Of a DNA stretch of 64,000 nucleotides, positions 9,549 through 20,000 are shown one piece after another. A program made the position numbers and the translations under genes. Position 1 is the first letter of the stretch, and each line of letters opens with the position of its first letter. This DNA comes from Leptotrichia sp. oral taxon 215 str. W9775 (GTDB lineage: Bacteria; Fusobacteriota; Fusobacteriia; Fusobacteriales; Leptotrichiaceae): assembly GCF_000469505.1 (NCBI RefSeq), contig NZ_KI272841.1, positions 1 to 64,000 on the forward strand. The letters run 5' to 3'. The notes beneath the pieces are model-generated. The model searched no databases. It was given only the letters and a program-made list of their open reading frames with translations, and was not told where the DNA came from.

Positions 9549-11219
9549 ATGACGGATATCGAAATAGCTCAAAGGGCAAAGTTGGAAAAAATTAATGTGA
9601 TTGCTGAAAAAGCAGGACTTTCTGAAGAAGATTACGAACAATATGGGAATTATAAGGCTAAAGTCAGCCTTGATGTATTGAAAAAAAATTCTGACAAAAA
9701 GGATGGAAAACTTATACTTGTGACAGCTATAACTCCTACACCTCCAGGTGAAGGGAAATCAACTGTAACAGTAGGGCTTACTCAGGCCTTTAACAAATTT
9801 GGATATAAGTCAATTGCGGCACTAAGGGAACCGTCATTAGGCCCTGTATTTGGAATAAAGGGAGGAGCTACAGGGGGAGGAATGTCCCAGGTTGTTCCTA
9901 TGGAAGAAATAAACCTTCATTTTACAGGAGATATCCATGCAATTTCAACTGCACATAACCTTATTTCTGCGTGCATTGACAATCATCTTATGCAGGGAAA
10001 TGAACTGGACATAGATGTAAATAATATTACTTGGAAACGTGTCCTTGATATGAATGACAGGGCATTGAGAAATATTGTGGTTGGAATGGGAGGAAGACTT
10101 AACGGAATTCCTAGGGAATCTTCATTCCAAATAACAGTAGCGTCAGAAATAATGGCAATATTCTGTCTTGCTAACTCAATTACTGACCTGAAAAAAAGAA
10201 TAGGTGAAATAGTTTTTGGGTACAATAGAAAAGGAGAAATGCTTAAGGTAAAACAGCTGAAAATAGAAGGAGCGGTTACAGCACTTCTTAAGGATGCTAT
10301 TAAGCCTAATCTTGTTCAGACGCTGGAAAATACTCCTGTATTTATACATGGAGGACCTTTTGCGAATATTGCTCATGGATGTAATTCGGTGCTTGCAACG
10401 AAAATGGCATTGAAATTGTCAGATTATGTAGTAACAGAAGCAGGATTTGCGGCTGACCTTGGAGCAGAAAAATTTTTGGATATAAAGGCAAGAAAAGCAG
10501 AAATTGAACCAAATGTTATTGTTATAGTTGCAACTGTCAGAGCATTGAAACATCATGGTGGAGATACCGACCTGAAATCAGAAAATATAGAAACATTGAA
10601 AAAAGGACTTGTAAACCTTGAAAGACATATAGAAAGCATGCAGAAATATCATATTCCTGTAATTGTTGCAATAAATAAATTTATAACAGACACTGATGCT
10701 GAAATAAAGGAAATTGAAAAATTCTGCAATGCAAAGGGTGTAGAGGTAGCTCTTTGTGAAATTTGGGAAAAAGGTGGAGAAGGTGGAAAGGAACTTGTAG
10801 ACAAAGTAATTTCTGCAGTTGAGGAAAATGAAAAGTCAGAAGAAAAATTTTCTCCATTGTATGAACTGGAACTTCCGATAAAGGAAAAAATAGAAATTAT
10901 TGCAAAGGAAATATATGGAGCTGACGGGGTTAAATTTATGCCTAAGGCACTTAATAACATAAAAAAATACGAAGAATACGGATATGATAAACTTCCTGTA
11001 TGTATTTCAAAAACACAGAAATCACTGTCAGATAACCCAAAATTATTGGGAAGACCTACAGGATTTGAAATTACAATAAATGAAATCAGACTGTCTGCAG
11101 GAGCAGGATTTTTAGTGGCGATGGCAGGAGAAATCATAGATATGCCCGGACTTCCTAAAAAACCTTCAGCAGAACTGATTGATATAGATGAAAATGGAGT
11201 AATTACAGGGTTGTTTTAA
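9549..11219 (+). CDS. fhs: Formate-tetrahydrofolate ligase
   Basis: 556 residues, the usual length of the family. It catalyses ATP + formate + THF to 10-formyl-THF, feeding one-carbon units to purine and formyl-Met-tRNA synthesis in the cytoplasm. The nucleotide loop TPTPPGEGKST lies at 62-72, and the second signature GPVFGIKGGATGGG follows at about 100-113. GGAGG sits 7 nt before the ATG. It is monocistronic under a strong promoter. It fits the nucleoside-salvage theme of the window only indirectly. Confidence 0.97.
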   Translation: MTDIEIAQRAKLEKINVIAEKAGLSEEDYEQYGNYKAKVSLDVLKKNSDKKDGKLILVTAITPTPPGEGKSTVTVGLTQAFNKFGYKSIAALREPSLGPVFGIKGGATGGGMSQVVPMEEINLHFTGDIHAISTAHNLISACIDNHLMQGNELDIDVNNITWKRVLDMNDRALRNIVVGMGGRLNGIPRESSFQITVASEIMAIFCLANSITDLKKRIGEIVFGYNRKGEMLKVKQLKIEGAVTALLKDAIKPNLVQTLENTPVFIHGGPFANIAHGCNSVLATKMALKLSDYVVTEAGFAADLGAEKFLDIKARKAEIEPNVIVIVATVRALKHHGGDTDLKSENIETLKKGLVNLERHIESMQKYHIPVIVAINKFITDTDAEIKEIEKFCNAKGVEVALCEIWEKGGEGGKELVDKVISAVEENEKSEEKFSPLYELELPIKEKIEIIAKEIYGADGVKFMPKALNNIKKYEEYGYDKLPVCISKTQKSLSDNPKLLGRPTGFEITINEIRLSAGAGFLVAMAGEIIDMPGLPKKPSAELIDIDENGVITGLF

Positions 11220-11234
11220 ATGAAAATATGAGAG

Positions 11235-11336
11235 TTGAAAGTATTTATAAATTCATTAAAAGGTTATCCGACAAGTAAGCTGGAACAGGAAACTGTAAAT
11301 AGACTAAAAAAATTACAGAATGAAGAAAATAACTAA
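11235..11336 (+). other. Short open frame, possible gene remnant
   Basis: A 33-codon frame starting at TTG ends 3 bp before the patB leader. Its peptide includes KGYPTSKLEQETVNRLKKLQ, a plausible helical C-terminus, but no good SD precedes it. It may be the tail of a deleted gene. No homologue recognised. Confidence 0.2.
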
Positions 11337-11353
11337 AAATGAGAGGTCTAAAA

Positions 11354-12559
11354 ATGTCTAAAAAATACGATTTTGAAACATTGATAAGTAGAAAAAATCA
11401 AGGCTCGTATAAATGGGAAGGGATGTACAAGGAATATCCTAATCTGCCTGATGATATAGTACCATTTTCAGTGGCAGACATGGAACTGCAGATTGCACCT
11501 GAAATAAAGGAAGGATTGAAAAAATACATAGATGAAGCAATACTCGGATATACTGGAACTTATGAAGAATACTTTGAAGCTGTAATAAATTGGATGAAAA
11601 GAAAACATAATTTTGATATTCAGAAGGAGTGGATTGTAACTTCATCAGGAGTTGTTTCTGCGTTGTTTGATTCTGTAAAGGCTTTTACTGAAAAAGAGGA
11701 TGGAGTAATAGTGTTTACACCTGTGTATTATCCTTTTTACAGTGCAATAAAATTAAATGAAAGAAAAATTGTAGAGTGCCCACTCATGGAAAATGAGGGA
11801 AGATACACAATAGATTTTGAAAGTTTTGAAAAGCTTGCAAAGGAAGAAAAAAATACACTCCTCATTTTATGCAGTCCCCACAATCCGGTAGGAAGAGTAT
11901 GGTCAAAAGAAGAACTGAAGAAAATTGGTGAAATTGCCCTTGAAAATAATCTGAAAATTGTTTCTGATGAAATACATTTTGATATTCTTATGGAAGGGGA
12001 AAAACATACTGTCCTGCAGACGCTGTCAGAAGAACTTTCTGAAATTATAGTTACTTGTACTGCTCCGACTAAGACATTTAACCTTGCCGGGATTGGAATA
12101 TCAAATATAATTATAAAAAATGAAAAGATGAGGAAAAAGTTTATCAATGAACAGGGAAGATCATCTGCACACGTGTTTGCGGCATTGGGATATAGAGCCT
12201 GCATACTGGCATATACTCAGGCAGAAGAATGGTTTGAGAAGTTTCTTCAGCTTATTAATAAAAATCAGAAAATTGTAAATAGATTTTTTGAGGAAAAGTT
12301 TACTGAACTTAAAGCTCCATTAATTCAGGGAACTTATTTGCAGTGGATTGATTTCAGGGCTTTAGGGCTTAAAGGAGAAGATCTGAAAAAGTTTATGAAT
12401 GGGAAAGCACAATTATTTTTCAGTGAAGGTTATACATTTGGAAAAAATGGAGATGGATTTGAAAGAATGAATCTTGCAGTTCCAACCCATATTCTTGAAA
12501 AAGGTCTGGAAAGACTGTATAAGGCAATAAAAGAAAATTATCCTGAATTCTGTAAATAA
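11354..12559 (+). CDS. PatB/MalY-type cystathionine beta-lyase (PLP-dependent)
   Basis: 401 residues, fold-type I aminotransferase family. HNPVGR is at 176-181, the PLP-binding SDEIHFD at about 204-210, and the Schiff-base lysine is Lys240 in TAPTKTFNLAG. These motifs mark the PatB/MalY C-S lyase branch, which splits cystathionine or cysteine to a thiol or H2S, pyruvate and ammonia; oral fusobacteria use such enzymes for H2S production. I chose the ATG at 11354, preceded by GAGAGG at 7 nt; an ATG 15 bp upstream overlaps that SD. A terminator follows at 12682. Confidence 0.88.
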   Translation: MSKKYDFETLISRKNQGSYKWEGMYKEYPNLPDDIVPFSVADMELQIAPEIKEGLKKYIDEAILGYTGTYEEYFEAVINWMKRKHNFDIQKEWIVTSSGVVSALFDSVKAFTEKEDGVIVFTPVYYPFYSAIKLNERKIVECPLMENEGRYTIDFESFEKLAKEEKNTLLILCSPHNPVGRVWSKEELKKIGEIALENNLKIVSDEIHFDILMEGEKHTVLQTLSEELSEIIVTCTAPTKTFNLAGIGISNIIIKNEKMRKKFINEQGRSSAHVFAALGYRACILAYTQAEEWFEKFLQLINKNQKIVNRFFEEKFTELKAPLIQGTYLQWIDFRALGLKGEDLKKFMNGKAQLFFSEGYTFGKNGDGFERMNLAVPTHILEKGLERLYKAIKENYPEFCK

Positions 12560-12681
12560 ATTCTGTGATTGTTTAAAAAAGTAACATAAATAAATGAATG
12601 GGAATAATTCAGAAAAAATGCAAATCTGGAAAATGGAAAGTTGTACCAAAATAAAAAATACTAAAATAGAAAATGTTATTT

Positions 12682-12707
12682 GGGGCTGTTGAAAAACAGT
12701 CCCTTTT
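12682..12707 (+). terminator. Rho-independent terminator after the C-S lyase gene
   Basis: GGGGCTGTT (12682-12690), GAAA loop, AACAGTCCC (12695-12703), then TTTT. A 9 bp stem with one G-U pair. Confidence 0.75.
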
Positions 12708-12752
12708 AAAGTGATTTCATTATTTTTGACTGTTTAATTTTATAATATTTTG

Positions 12753-12761
12753 TGGTATAAT
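12753..12761 (+). promoter_or_regulatory. Extended -10 promoter of the glycan cluster
   Basis: TGG followed by TATAAT (12756-12761) gives an extended -10. The -35 at 17 bp is only TTTAAT (12733-12738). Located about 70 bp before the first glycosyltransferase. Confidence 0.55.
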
Positions 12762-12832
12762 ACTAAATAAAACTGATGTTAGGAAAAGAAAATAGAATTT
12801 ATAGAAATATGCATTAAAAAGGAGTGAGAATA

Positions 12833-13663
12833 TTGAAGGTCTCGTTAATAATGCCAACAATAAATGTTACTGATGAACTGGAACTGTTTTTAAAAAGTTT
12901 AAAGGAGCAGACTTATAAGGATTTTGAACTTATTGCAGTGGATCAGAACAAGGATGACAAGGCTTATAAAATTTTAGAAAAATATGAAAATGATTTTGAA
13001 ATAAAGTATATGAAAAGTGACAGGAAAGGTCTAAGCCTGAACAGAAACAGGGGATTACTTGTAATGGACGGAAGTATTGCAGGATTTCCTGATGATGACT
13101 GTGAATATCAGCCTGATACATTGGAAAAGGTAGTAAAATTCTTTAAGGAAAATGAAGATAAAAGAATATATTCGTGTAGGACTCTTGAAAGGGGAAAAGA
13201 CTACGGAACAGGAATAATGGCTGAGCAAAATGTTAAACTGACAAAAGGAAATATTGAAAAAACTGTAAAATCTATTACTTTTTTCGTGAATTATACATAT
13301 GAGGATATAGTTCTGTTTGATGAAAATCTGGGTGTAGGTTCTGTTTTTGGAAGTGGAGAGGAAACAGACTATGTGCTGACATTACTGCATAAAGGATATA
13401 AAGGTGAGTATTTTGCAGATGACATTATTTTTCATCCTGCCAAAAAAGGAAACTATGATGATTTGGACAGGGCGTACAAATATGCACTTGGATATGGAGC
13501 ACTTGTAAAGAAGGAAGTTTTAGGAAGAAAAAATTTTTTTTACTATTTTAAATTTTTAAAAAGAATATTTAGAAGTATAGCGGGTATAATACTTACAAAA
13601 AATAGAAAATATCATAAGACAGTTTTAAAGGGAAGAATCGAAGGATTTAACAAATACAAGTAG
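12833..13663 (+). CDS. Family 2 glycosyltransferase
   Basis: 276 residues with a GT-A fold start (VSLIMPTINVTDEL) and the metal/nucleotide-sugar site FPDDDCEY with DDD at about 87-89. It lacks membrane segments apart from a weak hydrophobic patch near the C-terminus. It probably transfers a sugar onto a lipid-linked or surface glycan at the inner membrane face. I start it at TTG 12833, 8 nt after GGAG; the GTG 9 bp upstream lies inside that SD. First gene of the glycan cluster, 19 bp before the CDP-glycerol transferase-like gene. Sugar specificity unknown. Confidence 0.85.
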   Translation: MKVSLIMPTINVTDELELFLKSLKEQTYKDFELIAVDQNKDDKAYKILEKYENDFEIKYMKSDRKGLSLNRNRGLLVMDGSIAGFPDDDCEYQPDTLEKVVKFFKENEDKRIYSCRTLERGKDYGTGIMAEQNVKLTKGNIEKTVKSITFFVNYTYEDIVLFDENLGVGSVFGSGEETDYVLTLLHKGYKGEYFADDIIFHPAKKGNYDDLDRAYKYALGYGALVKKEVLGRKNFFYYFKFLKRIFRSIAGIILTKNRKYHKTVLKGRIEGFNKYK

Positions 13664-13682
13664 GAAAGAAGGAAAACTAAAA

Positions 13683-14885
13683 ATGGACAAATTAAAATGC
13701 CTTATAAATATGATAATAGCCTTTATAATTTATCCTTTTACAAAGGGGAAATTTAAAAATAGGAAAATATGGCTTGTCGGGGGAAACGCAGGAGAGCTTT
13801 TTGTTGACAATGGAAGAGCAATTTATGAATATCTGAGATCTAAAAAGGATATAGAAGAATACTGGGTTGTTAATAAAAATTCGCCAGTTTTTGATAAAAT
13901 TCATGGCGGAAAGCTTGTAAAGGGAAGTGTGGAAAGCTACCTTTATTTCATGAATTCGGAAGTTGTACTTTTTTCACATTCAATATCTGCAGATATAGCA
14001 CCTTATCTGTTTGTTGTTCCAGTTATAAATCTGTTTCACTATAAACCTCTGAAGGTGTTCTTAAATCATGGGACGGTAGGTTTCAAGGTTAGAATGGCAA
14101 TGAATAAGAAAACAGAAAAAATAGCTGAAAATCTTGTAAAATCCTATGATGTGAATATATGTGATTCAGAATATGAAAAAAATATAAAGACTAAAACATG
14201 GTGGAATGTTCCTGAAAATACTGCATTTATAACAGGATATCCGAGATATGATAAATTATATAATGTGGAAGTTGAAAGAAAAGAAATATTTTTTATGCCT
14301 ACATGGAGAAACTGGATAAAGCTTGAAAATGCAAGGATAGAAGATACAGAATATTTTAAAAATATTACAGGTCTTATAACAGATGAAAGATTTAATAAAT
14401 ATCTGGAAGAAAAAAATCTTTATCTGAATGTGTATATTCATCAGCTTATGCATGATTACCTGAAGGATTTTAATAAGGTAAAACTTGGAAAAAATGTCAC
14501 TCTATTACCAAAAGATGCTGATATTACTAAGGAACTGATGAAAGCAAAAATTCTTATAACTGATTATTCAAGTGTCGCATATGATTTCTATTATCTGAAT
14601 AAGCCGATTGTATTCTTTCAGTTTGACAGGGAGGAATATCAGAAGAAAGTCGGTTCCTATGTGGATCTGGATAAAGAACTTTTTGGAGAAGGAGTTCACA
14701 CTATAAGGGAATGTGTGGAAAAAATAGAAGAAATTACAGAAAATAACTTTGAATATAGTCCAGCTGTAAGGGAAAATATGGATAAAATGAGAAGTATGTT
14801 CTTAAAATACACTGATAAGGAAAACTGTAAGAGAGTATATGAACTGATTATAAAAAAACTTGGAGAAAAAAATGGAAAAAAATAA
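13683..14885 (+). CDS. CDP-glycerol glycerophosphotransferase-like protein
   Basis: 400 residues of the TagB/TagF-like family. The family histidine motif is LNHGTVGFK (His129-Gly130); MPTWRNW at 205-211 and LITDYSSVAYDF at 291-302 are also typical. Residues 5-20 are hydrophobic, so it is probably membrane associated. Relatives transfer glycerol-phosphate (or ribitol-phosphate) units; in a Gram-negative without wall teichoic acid the acceptor is likely an LPS, capsule or other surface glycan. Its 3' end overlaps the next gene by 14 bp, indicating translational coupling. Length matches single-domain TagB-like members. Confidence 0.83.
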   Translation: MDKLKCLINMIIAFIIYPFTKGKFKNRKIWLVGGNAGELFVDNGRAIYEYLRSKKDIEEYWVVNKNSPVFDKIHGGKLVKGSVESYLYFMNSEVVLFSHSISADIAPYLFVVPVINLFHYKPLKVFLNHGTVGFKVRMAMNKKTEKIAENLVKSYDVNICDSEYEKNIKTKTWWNVPENTAFITGYPRYDKLYNVEVERKEIFFMPTWRNWIKLENARIEDTEYFKNITGLITDERFNKYLEEKNLYLNVYIHQLMHDYLKDFNKVKLGKNVTLLPKDADITKELMKAKILITDYSSVAYDFYYLNKPIVFFQFDREEYQKKVGSYVDLDKELFGEGVHTIRECVEKIEEITENNFEYSPAVRENMDKMRSMFLKYTDKENCKRVYELIIKKLGEKNGKK

Positions 14886-15621
14886 AGTATCTATAATAAT
14901 TCCTGTATATAATGCAGAAAAATTTATTGGAGAAACAATAGAATCAGTTATTTCCCAAACATATACAAATTGGGAAATACTTATATTAAATGACATGTCT
15001 ACTGACAGAAGTTATGAAATCATACAGGAATATGCACAGAAGGACGGAAGAATAAAAGTCATTAACAGTGAAAAAAACATTGGTGTGGTTGAAGGAAGAA
15101 ACAGACTTATAAATGAAGCAGATGGAGAATATATAGCCTTTCTTGATGCTGATGACTACTGGAAGGAAGACAAACTTGAAAAACAGATTGAATTCATGAA
15201 AAATAAGGATATCGCCATAAGCTGTACAGAATATACAAGAGTTACAGAAAATGGAAAACCTATTAATGAAATAAAAATAAAGGAAGAAATAACTTACAGG
15301 GATTTGCTTAAAAATAACTATTTAGGCTGTCTTACAGTTGTTTACAATGCTGGAAAGCTTGGAAAAAGATATTTTAAGGAAAGGGATAAAAACGAAGACT
15401 ATGTCCTTTGGCTTGAAATAGTGAAAGATACTGGAAAAATATATGGACTAAAGGAAAATCTCGCATTTTATAGAGTCCTGGATAAATCAAGATCCAGCAA
15501 TAAAATAGATGCTGCCAAAGTAAGATGGAGAATATACAGGGATGTGGAAAAACTTTCATTGTTTCAGGCAGCCTATTATTTCATAAATTACGTAATAATA
15601 GCTTTAAAAAAGACAAAATAA
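14872..15621 (+). CDS. Family 2 glycosyltransferase
   Basis: 249 residues. The start VSIIIPVYNAEKFIGETIES and FLDADDYW (DADD at 92-95) are the classic WcaA-like GT2 signature. Cytoplasmic, peripheral to the membrane. The ATG at 14872 is preceded by GGAG at 6 nt; the in-frame TTG 12 bp upstream would place the SD inside the gene. The start lies inside the upstream CDP-glycerol gene, so both are translated from one mRNA. Acts with its neighbours on a surface glycan; sugar unknown. Confidence 0.88.
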   Translation: MEKNKVSIIIPVYNAEKFIGETIESVISQTYTNWEILILNDMSTDRSYEIIQEYAQKDGRIKVINSEKNIGVVEGRNRLINEADGEYIAFLDADDYWKEDKLEKQIEFMKNKDIAISCTEYTRVTENGKPINEIKIKEEITYRDLLKNNYLGCLTVVYNAGKLGKRYFKERDKNEDYVLWLEIVKDTGKIYGLKENLAFYRVLDKSRSSNKIDAAKVRWRIYRDVEKLSLFQAAYYFINYVIIALKKTK

Positions 15622-15687
15622 ACTTGCATAACAGAATTAGAAAATAAAAATATAATAAGTAAAAATGTAAAGGTGGGAAACAGAAAG

Positions 15688-16971
15688 ATGGCCATGAGCG
15701 GAGTAAGAAAAAATTTTTCCTATTTATTTGGGATATTGACGGTAGCAATGTATTTTATTGGACTGATTATAATAAACAGAGGACTGGGATTTAGGAATGC
15801 AATGATAATAGTCAGTGCCTTGATTGCCTACTACATAGCAAATGTATATAATGTAGCAACAAATAAGTATAAATTGAAGGATATGACAACGGTAATTGTA
15901 ATAAACGGGATTTTAATGACTGTTACAACTTTTTCTAAAATATTTACTTTTTATGAAGGGATTGTCCTTTTTGGGATAATAACAATATTTCAGATAGCTT
16001 TCAGATATATAGTTATTATGGGGGTAGTTGAAAAGGAAAGAGTTGTATTTGTTGGAGAAAATGACTATACGGAGGATTTGCTTGAAAGTGTGAAAAAGGA
16101 TGGCCAGTATGTATTTGTGACATCATTGAATAATACTGATATGAAGGCACTTGGAAAGGAAATACTTGAACTATATAATACAAAGAAATTTGATGTGCTT
16201 GTGGATTTTACGGATAAACTGTTAAGGGATCCTAAAATAACAGAAAAATTGTTACAATATAAACTTGAAGGATTACAGTATTATAACTATCTGGAATTTT
16301 ATGAAACATACGAAAATAAACTTCCAATATCTCATTTAAGTCCAAAATGGTTTCTTGAAAATACAGGATTTGAAATATATCATAATAACTTTAACCTTAA
16401 GGCGAAAAGGCTTCTGGATTTACTTTTTGCATTACTGATAGGAATATTTGCGGCTCCGGTAATTGTGCTCGCTGCAATAATAGTAAAACTTGAATCTAAA
16501 GGGCCGATATTCTTTATACAGGAGAGAATAGGTGAAGGAAATAAGAAGTTTAATATAGTAAAATTCCGTTCAATGACTACTGATGCTGAAAAAGACGGGC
16601 CTCAATGGGCATCTAAAAATGACAACAGGGTTACGAAATTTGGGAAAATAATGAGAGCTACGAGAATTGATGAATTACCTCAGCTATGGAATGTGTTACG
16701 TGGGGAAATGAGTTTTGTGGGTCCTCGTCCTGAAAGGGAATATTTTATTCAGCAGCTTGAAAAGGAAATACCTTACTATAATTTAAGACATACTGTAAAA
16801 CCAGGACTGACAGGGTGGGCACAAGTAATGTATCCTTATGGTGCCAGTGTTGAAGATGCTTACAGAAAATTGCAGTATGATTTATATTATATAAAACATC
16901 ACAGCATTCCATTTGATGTGAAGGTGCTTCTAAAAACAGTAACGATAGTTATTTTTGGAAAAGGAAGATAG
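15688..16971 (+). CDS. Polyprenyl-phosphate sugar phosphotransferase (initiating transferase)
   Basis: About 427 residues. Four or so N-terminal membrane helices (about 8-115), a soluble central part, a further helix at about 243-267, and a C-terminal bacterial sugar transferase domain. Signature motifs are KFRSM (292-296), DELPQLWN (328-335) and FVGPRPE (343-349), as in WbaP/WcaJ-like enzymes that move a sugar-1-phosphate onto undecaprenyl phosphate and start O-antigen or capsule synthesis. The start is uncertain: ATG 15688 has AAAGGTGGG upstream at a longish spacing; a GTG at 15673 has none. It closes the glycan cluster, before smc. Confidence 0.88.
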   Translation: MAMSGVRKNFSYLFGILTVAMYFIGLIIINRGLGFRNAMIIVSALIAYYIANVYNVATNKYKLKDMTTVIVINGILMTVTTFSKIFTFYEGIVLFGIITIFQIAFRYIVIMGVVEKERVVFVGENDYTEDLLESVKKDGQYVFVTSLNNTDMKALGKEILELYNTKKFDVLVDFTDKLLRDPKITEKLLQYKLEGLQYYNYLEFYETYENKLPISHLSPKWFLENTGFEIYHNNFNLKAKRLLDLLFALLIGIFAAPVIVLAAIIVKLESKGPIFFIQERIGEGNKKFNIVKFRSMTTDAEKDGPQWASKNDNRVTKFGKIMRATRIDELPQLWNVLRGEMSFVGPRPEREYFIQQLEKEIPYYNLRHTVKPGLTGWAQVMYPYGASVEDAYRKLQYDLYYIKHHSIPFDVKVLLKTVTIVIFGKGR

Positions 16972-17070
16972 CCAAATATAAGTGAAAAGAAGAAAAGAGA
17001 AGTATAGTTGTAAAAGACAGAGAAAATAAAATTTATCAGGAAATAAATGGGAAAAGAAAGGGTATTACAC

Positions 17071-20000
17071 ATGCATTTAAAGGCATTGGAGCTTGCAGGA
17101 TTTAAATCATTTGCTGAAAAGACGACAGTTGAGTTTAACAGAGGGATTACCTCGATAGTTGGGCCTAACGGAAGTGGAAAGAGCAATATTCTGGATGCAA
17201 TTTTATGGGTTTTAGGTGAGCAGAGCTACAAAAATATAAGAGCCAAGGAAAGTTCGGATATTATTTTTTCAGGTGGAAAAAATAAAAAGCCACGTTCCAT
17301 GGCGGAAGTCAGTCTTATCATTGAAAATGAAGACAGATATCTTGACATAGATTTTTCTGAAGTAAAAATAACAAGAAGAATATATAAAAGCGGAGAAAAT
17401 GAATACTTTATAAATAACAGACGGGTAAGACTGAAGGATATAAGTAATCTTTTTATGGATACAGGTATCGGAAAACAGGCTTATTCCATAATTGGGCAAG
17501 GAAGAGTTGAAAGAATAATAAGCTCGAATCCAAGAGAACTGAGGGAAATTATAGAAGAAGCTGCCGGAGTAAAAAGAGCCAAGGTGGAAAAGGAAGATTC
17601 TACGAAAAAGCTGAAGGAAGTAAAAAATGAGATTGAAAAGATAGAGTTTGTTGAAAAGGAACTGGCTACAAGGGTGGGGCATCTAAGGGAAGAAGAAAGA
17701 AAAGCAAGACTTTATAAGACTTTTTCTGAAAAAATAGATACTCATAAGCTTATGATTTTAGAATATAATCAGAATGAAGGAAAGAGAAAGCAGGAAGAAT
17801 TTGAAGTAAAACGTTCCCAGCTTGAAAAAATTATTTTGGAAATACAGGAAGAATATCAGATAAAAAATACTGAAGCTGAAAATATCTCTATAAGTAAAAA
17901 AGAAAAATATGAACTTCTAGAAAATGAGAAAAATGCAAATGAACAGATTTTTCTTGAAATGGAAACATTTAGAGATGAGTATGCAAAGCTGTCAGGTCAG
18001 CTTTCCAATCTGGATATTCAGGCTGAAGAAAAGGAAAAGAGAAATAAAGTTCTTGAGAAAGATATAAAGGAAAAGGGAGAAATTTTGTCAAAATCTGAAA
18101 AAGAACTTTCAGAAATTGTGAAGGAACTTTCAGAAAAGGAAATATCTAAAAATAAAATAGAAGAAAAAGTGGAAGAGCTGAAGGTACGCCATGAACTTTT
18201 AACGACAAAATTAAAAAAGGCAACACAGCAAAGCCATGATTTTGAAGTGGATAAAATAAAGGCAACAAGTGAAAATGAAGAATATGAAAAAAGAATTGCC
18301 ACTGCTGAAATTGTAATGAAAAGACAAGTTGCAGAAAAGGAAGATATGGATGCAGAATTTTCTGAGTTTGTCAGCAGAATGAAAGTTTTTGAGCAGAATA
18401 AACTTGCAAAGGAAAATGAAAAGAAAGAAAAAGAGCTGATTTTAAAAGAGGCTGATGCTAAAGCTGAAAAAAGAAGAAAGCAGTATTCAGATATAAATAA
18501 GGATTCGGGAGAACTCAGCTATAAATATGAAAACCTTAATGCTAAAAAGAGGGCGAATGAAAATATAATTGAGAAAAATGAAACATTTGCAAGGGCGACA
18601 AAGGGAATACTTCAGGAAAATATAAAAGGAGTAATAGGAGCTTTTGTAAATTTAATAAATATTCCTGATGGATATGAGGAAGCGATACAGACCCTTTCTG
18701 GAGGGAATTTTCAGGATATTGTTGTAGAAAACAGTGATATTGGTAAAAAATGTATAGCTATTTTAAAGGATAAAAAGCTTGGAAGAGCATCATTTCTGCC
18801 AGTTGCAGATGTAAAGGTGTATAAAATTCTGAATGAATATCCTAAAAAAGAAGGAGTTATAGGTTTTGCCAGAAATATAGTGGGATGCGATGAAAGAATA
18901 AAAAAGATTGTAGATTTTGTTTATGGAAATTCAATTGTGGTAAAAAACATTGAAATAGGAACACAGCTTCTTAAAGAAGGTTTTAATGACAGAATAGTCA
19001 CACTTGAAGGAGATATAATAACTGCAAGGGGAAGAATGACAGGAGGTTATTCTGTAAGAGGGAAGGATGAACTTTTAGAGAGAAAGAAAGAGCTTAAAGT
19101 AATAAAGGAAAAAATGAATGAAATTCAGAATGAAAGGGAAGAATTATCAAGAAAACTTGAGAAATTATCAGAAATATTAAAGGCAGAAGAAAAGGAAAGA
19201 GAAAAAATTCAGAAGGAATTGGAAGTAATGGAAGGAAATTACAGGGAATTTCTGAAGGAATATGATAATTTTAGTTCTGAATATAACAAAAGAAAAAGGG
19301 AAATTGGGACATTAGAGTATGAAATCAAACAAAATAGAGATTTTATAGCTTCGAGAAAAGAAAAGATTAAAGAAAATACCGAAATTATTGAAAATATAGT
19401 CAAGCTGATAGAAGAAAATAAGCTGGCTATTGCAATATTAAACAATGAAATAGAAAAGTCGGAAAATATAAATGAGTATTATCATGAATTAAATACAATT
19501 GATAAGGAATACGAGATTTTAAAAGTGAAAACTGACAGCAACAAGTCGAGATATGCTGAAATAAAAGCTGATTATGAGAAACTTGTTAACGAAAAGAAGG
19601 AAGTTGAGGAGTTTCAACAGAAAAAAACTGTCATGAAGGAAAAACTTACAAAAGCGATTCAGGATAAAAAAGAAGAAATTGAAGGAAAACAGAAGGAAAA
19701 TACTGAAAAGTCGCAGCTTATAAAGTCCCTTGAAAAGGAAATAAAGGAACTGGAAGTTTCTGAAAAGGAACTTATAAAAGGTGTTAAGGATATTGAAATT
19801 AAGAAAAGAGATCAGGAAAATGAATATGGAAAACTGATTGAAAAGATTTCTGAAAATGAGAAAAAAATGGAAACTTACAATTATGAACTGGAGGAAATTC
19901 CTGAAGAAAGAGCAAAGAATAACGAAGAATATAAAGAAATTGAGAATGAAACTGAACTTCAGGCAATAAAGCGGAAACTTTCTGTTAATGAAAGAAGCAG

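Noticed and set aside
10649..11137. 162-codon frame antisense to fhs
   Set aside because: The fhs frame is certain, and the antisense frame follows from its codon use; no SD or family motif.
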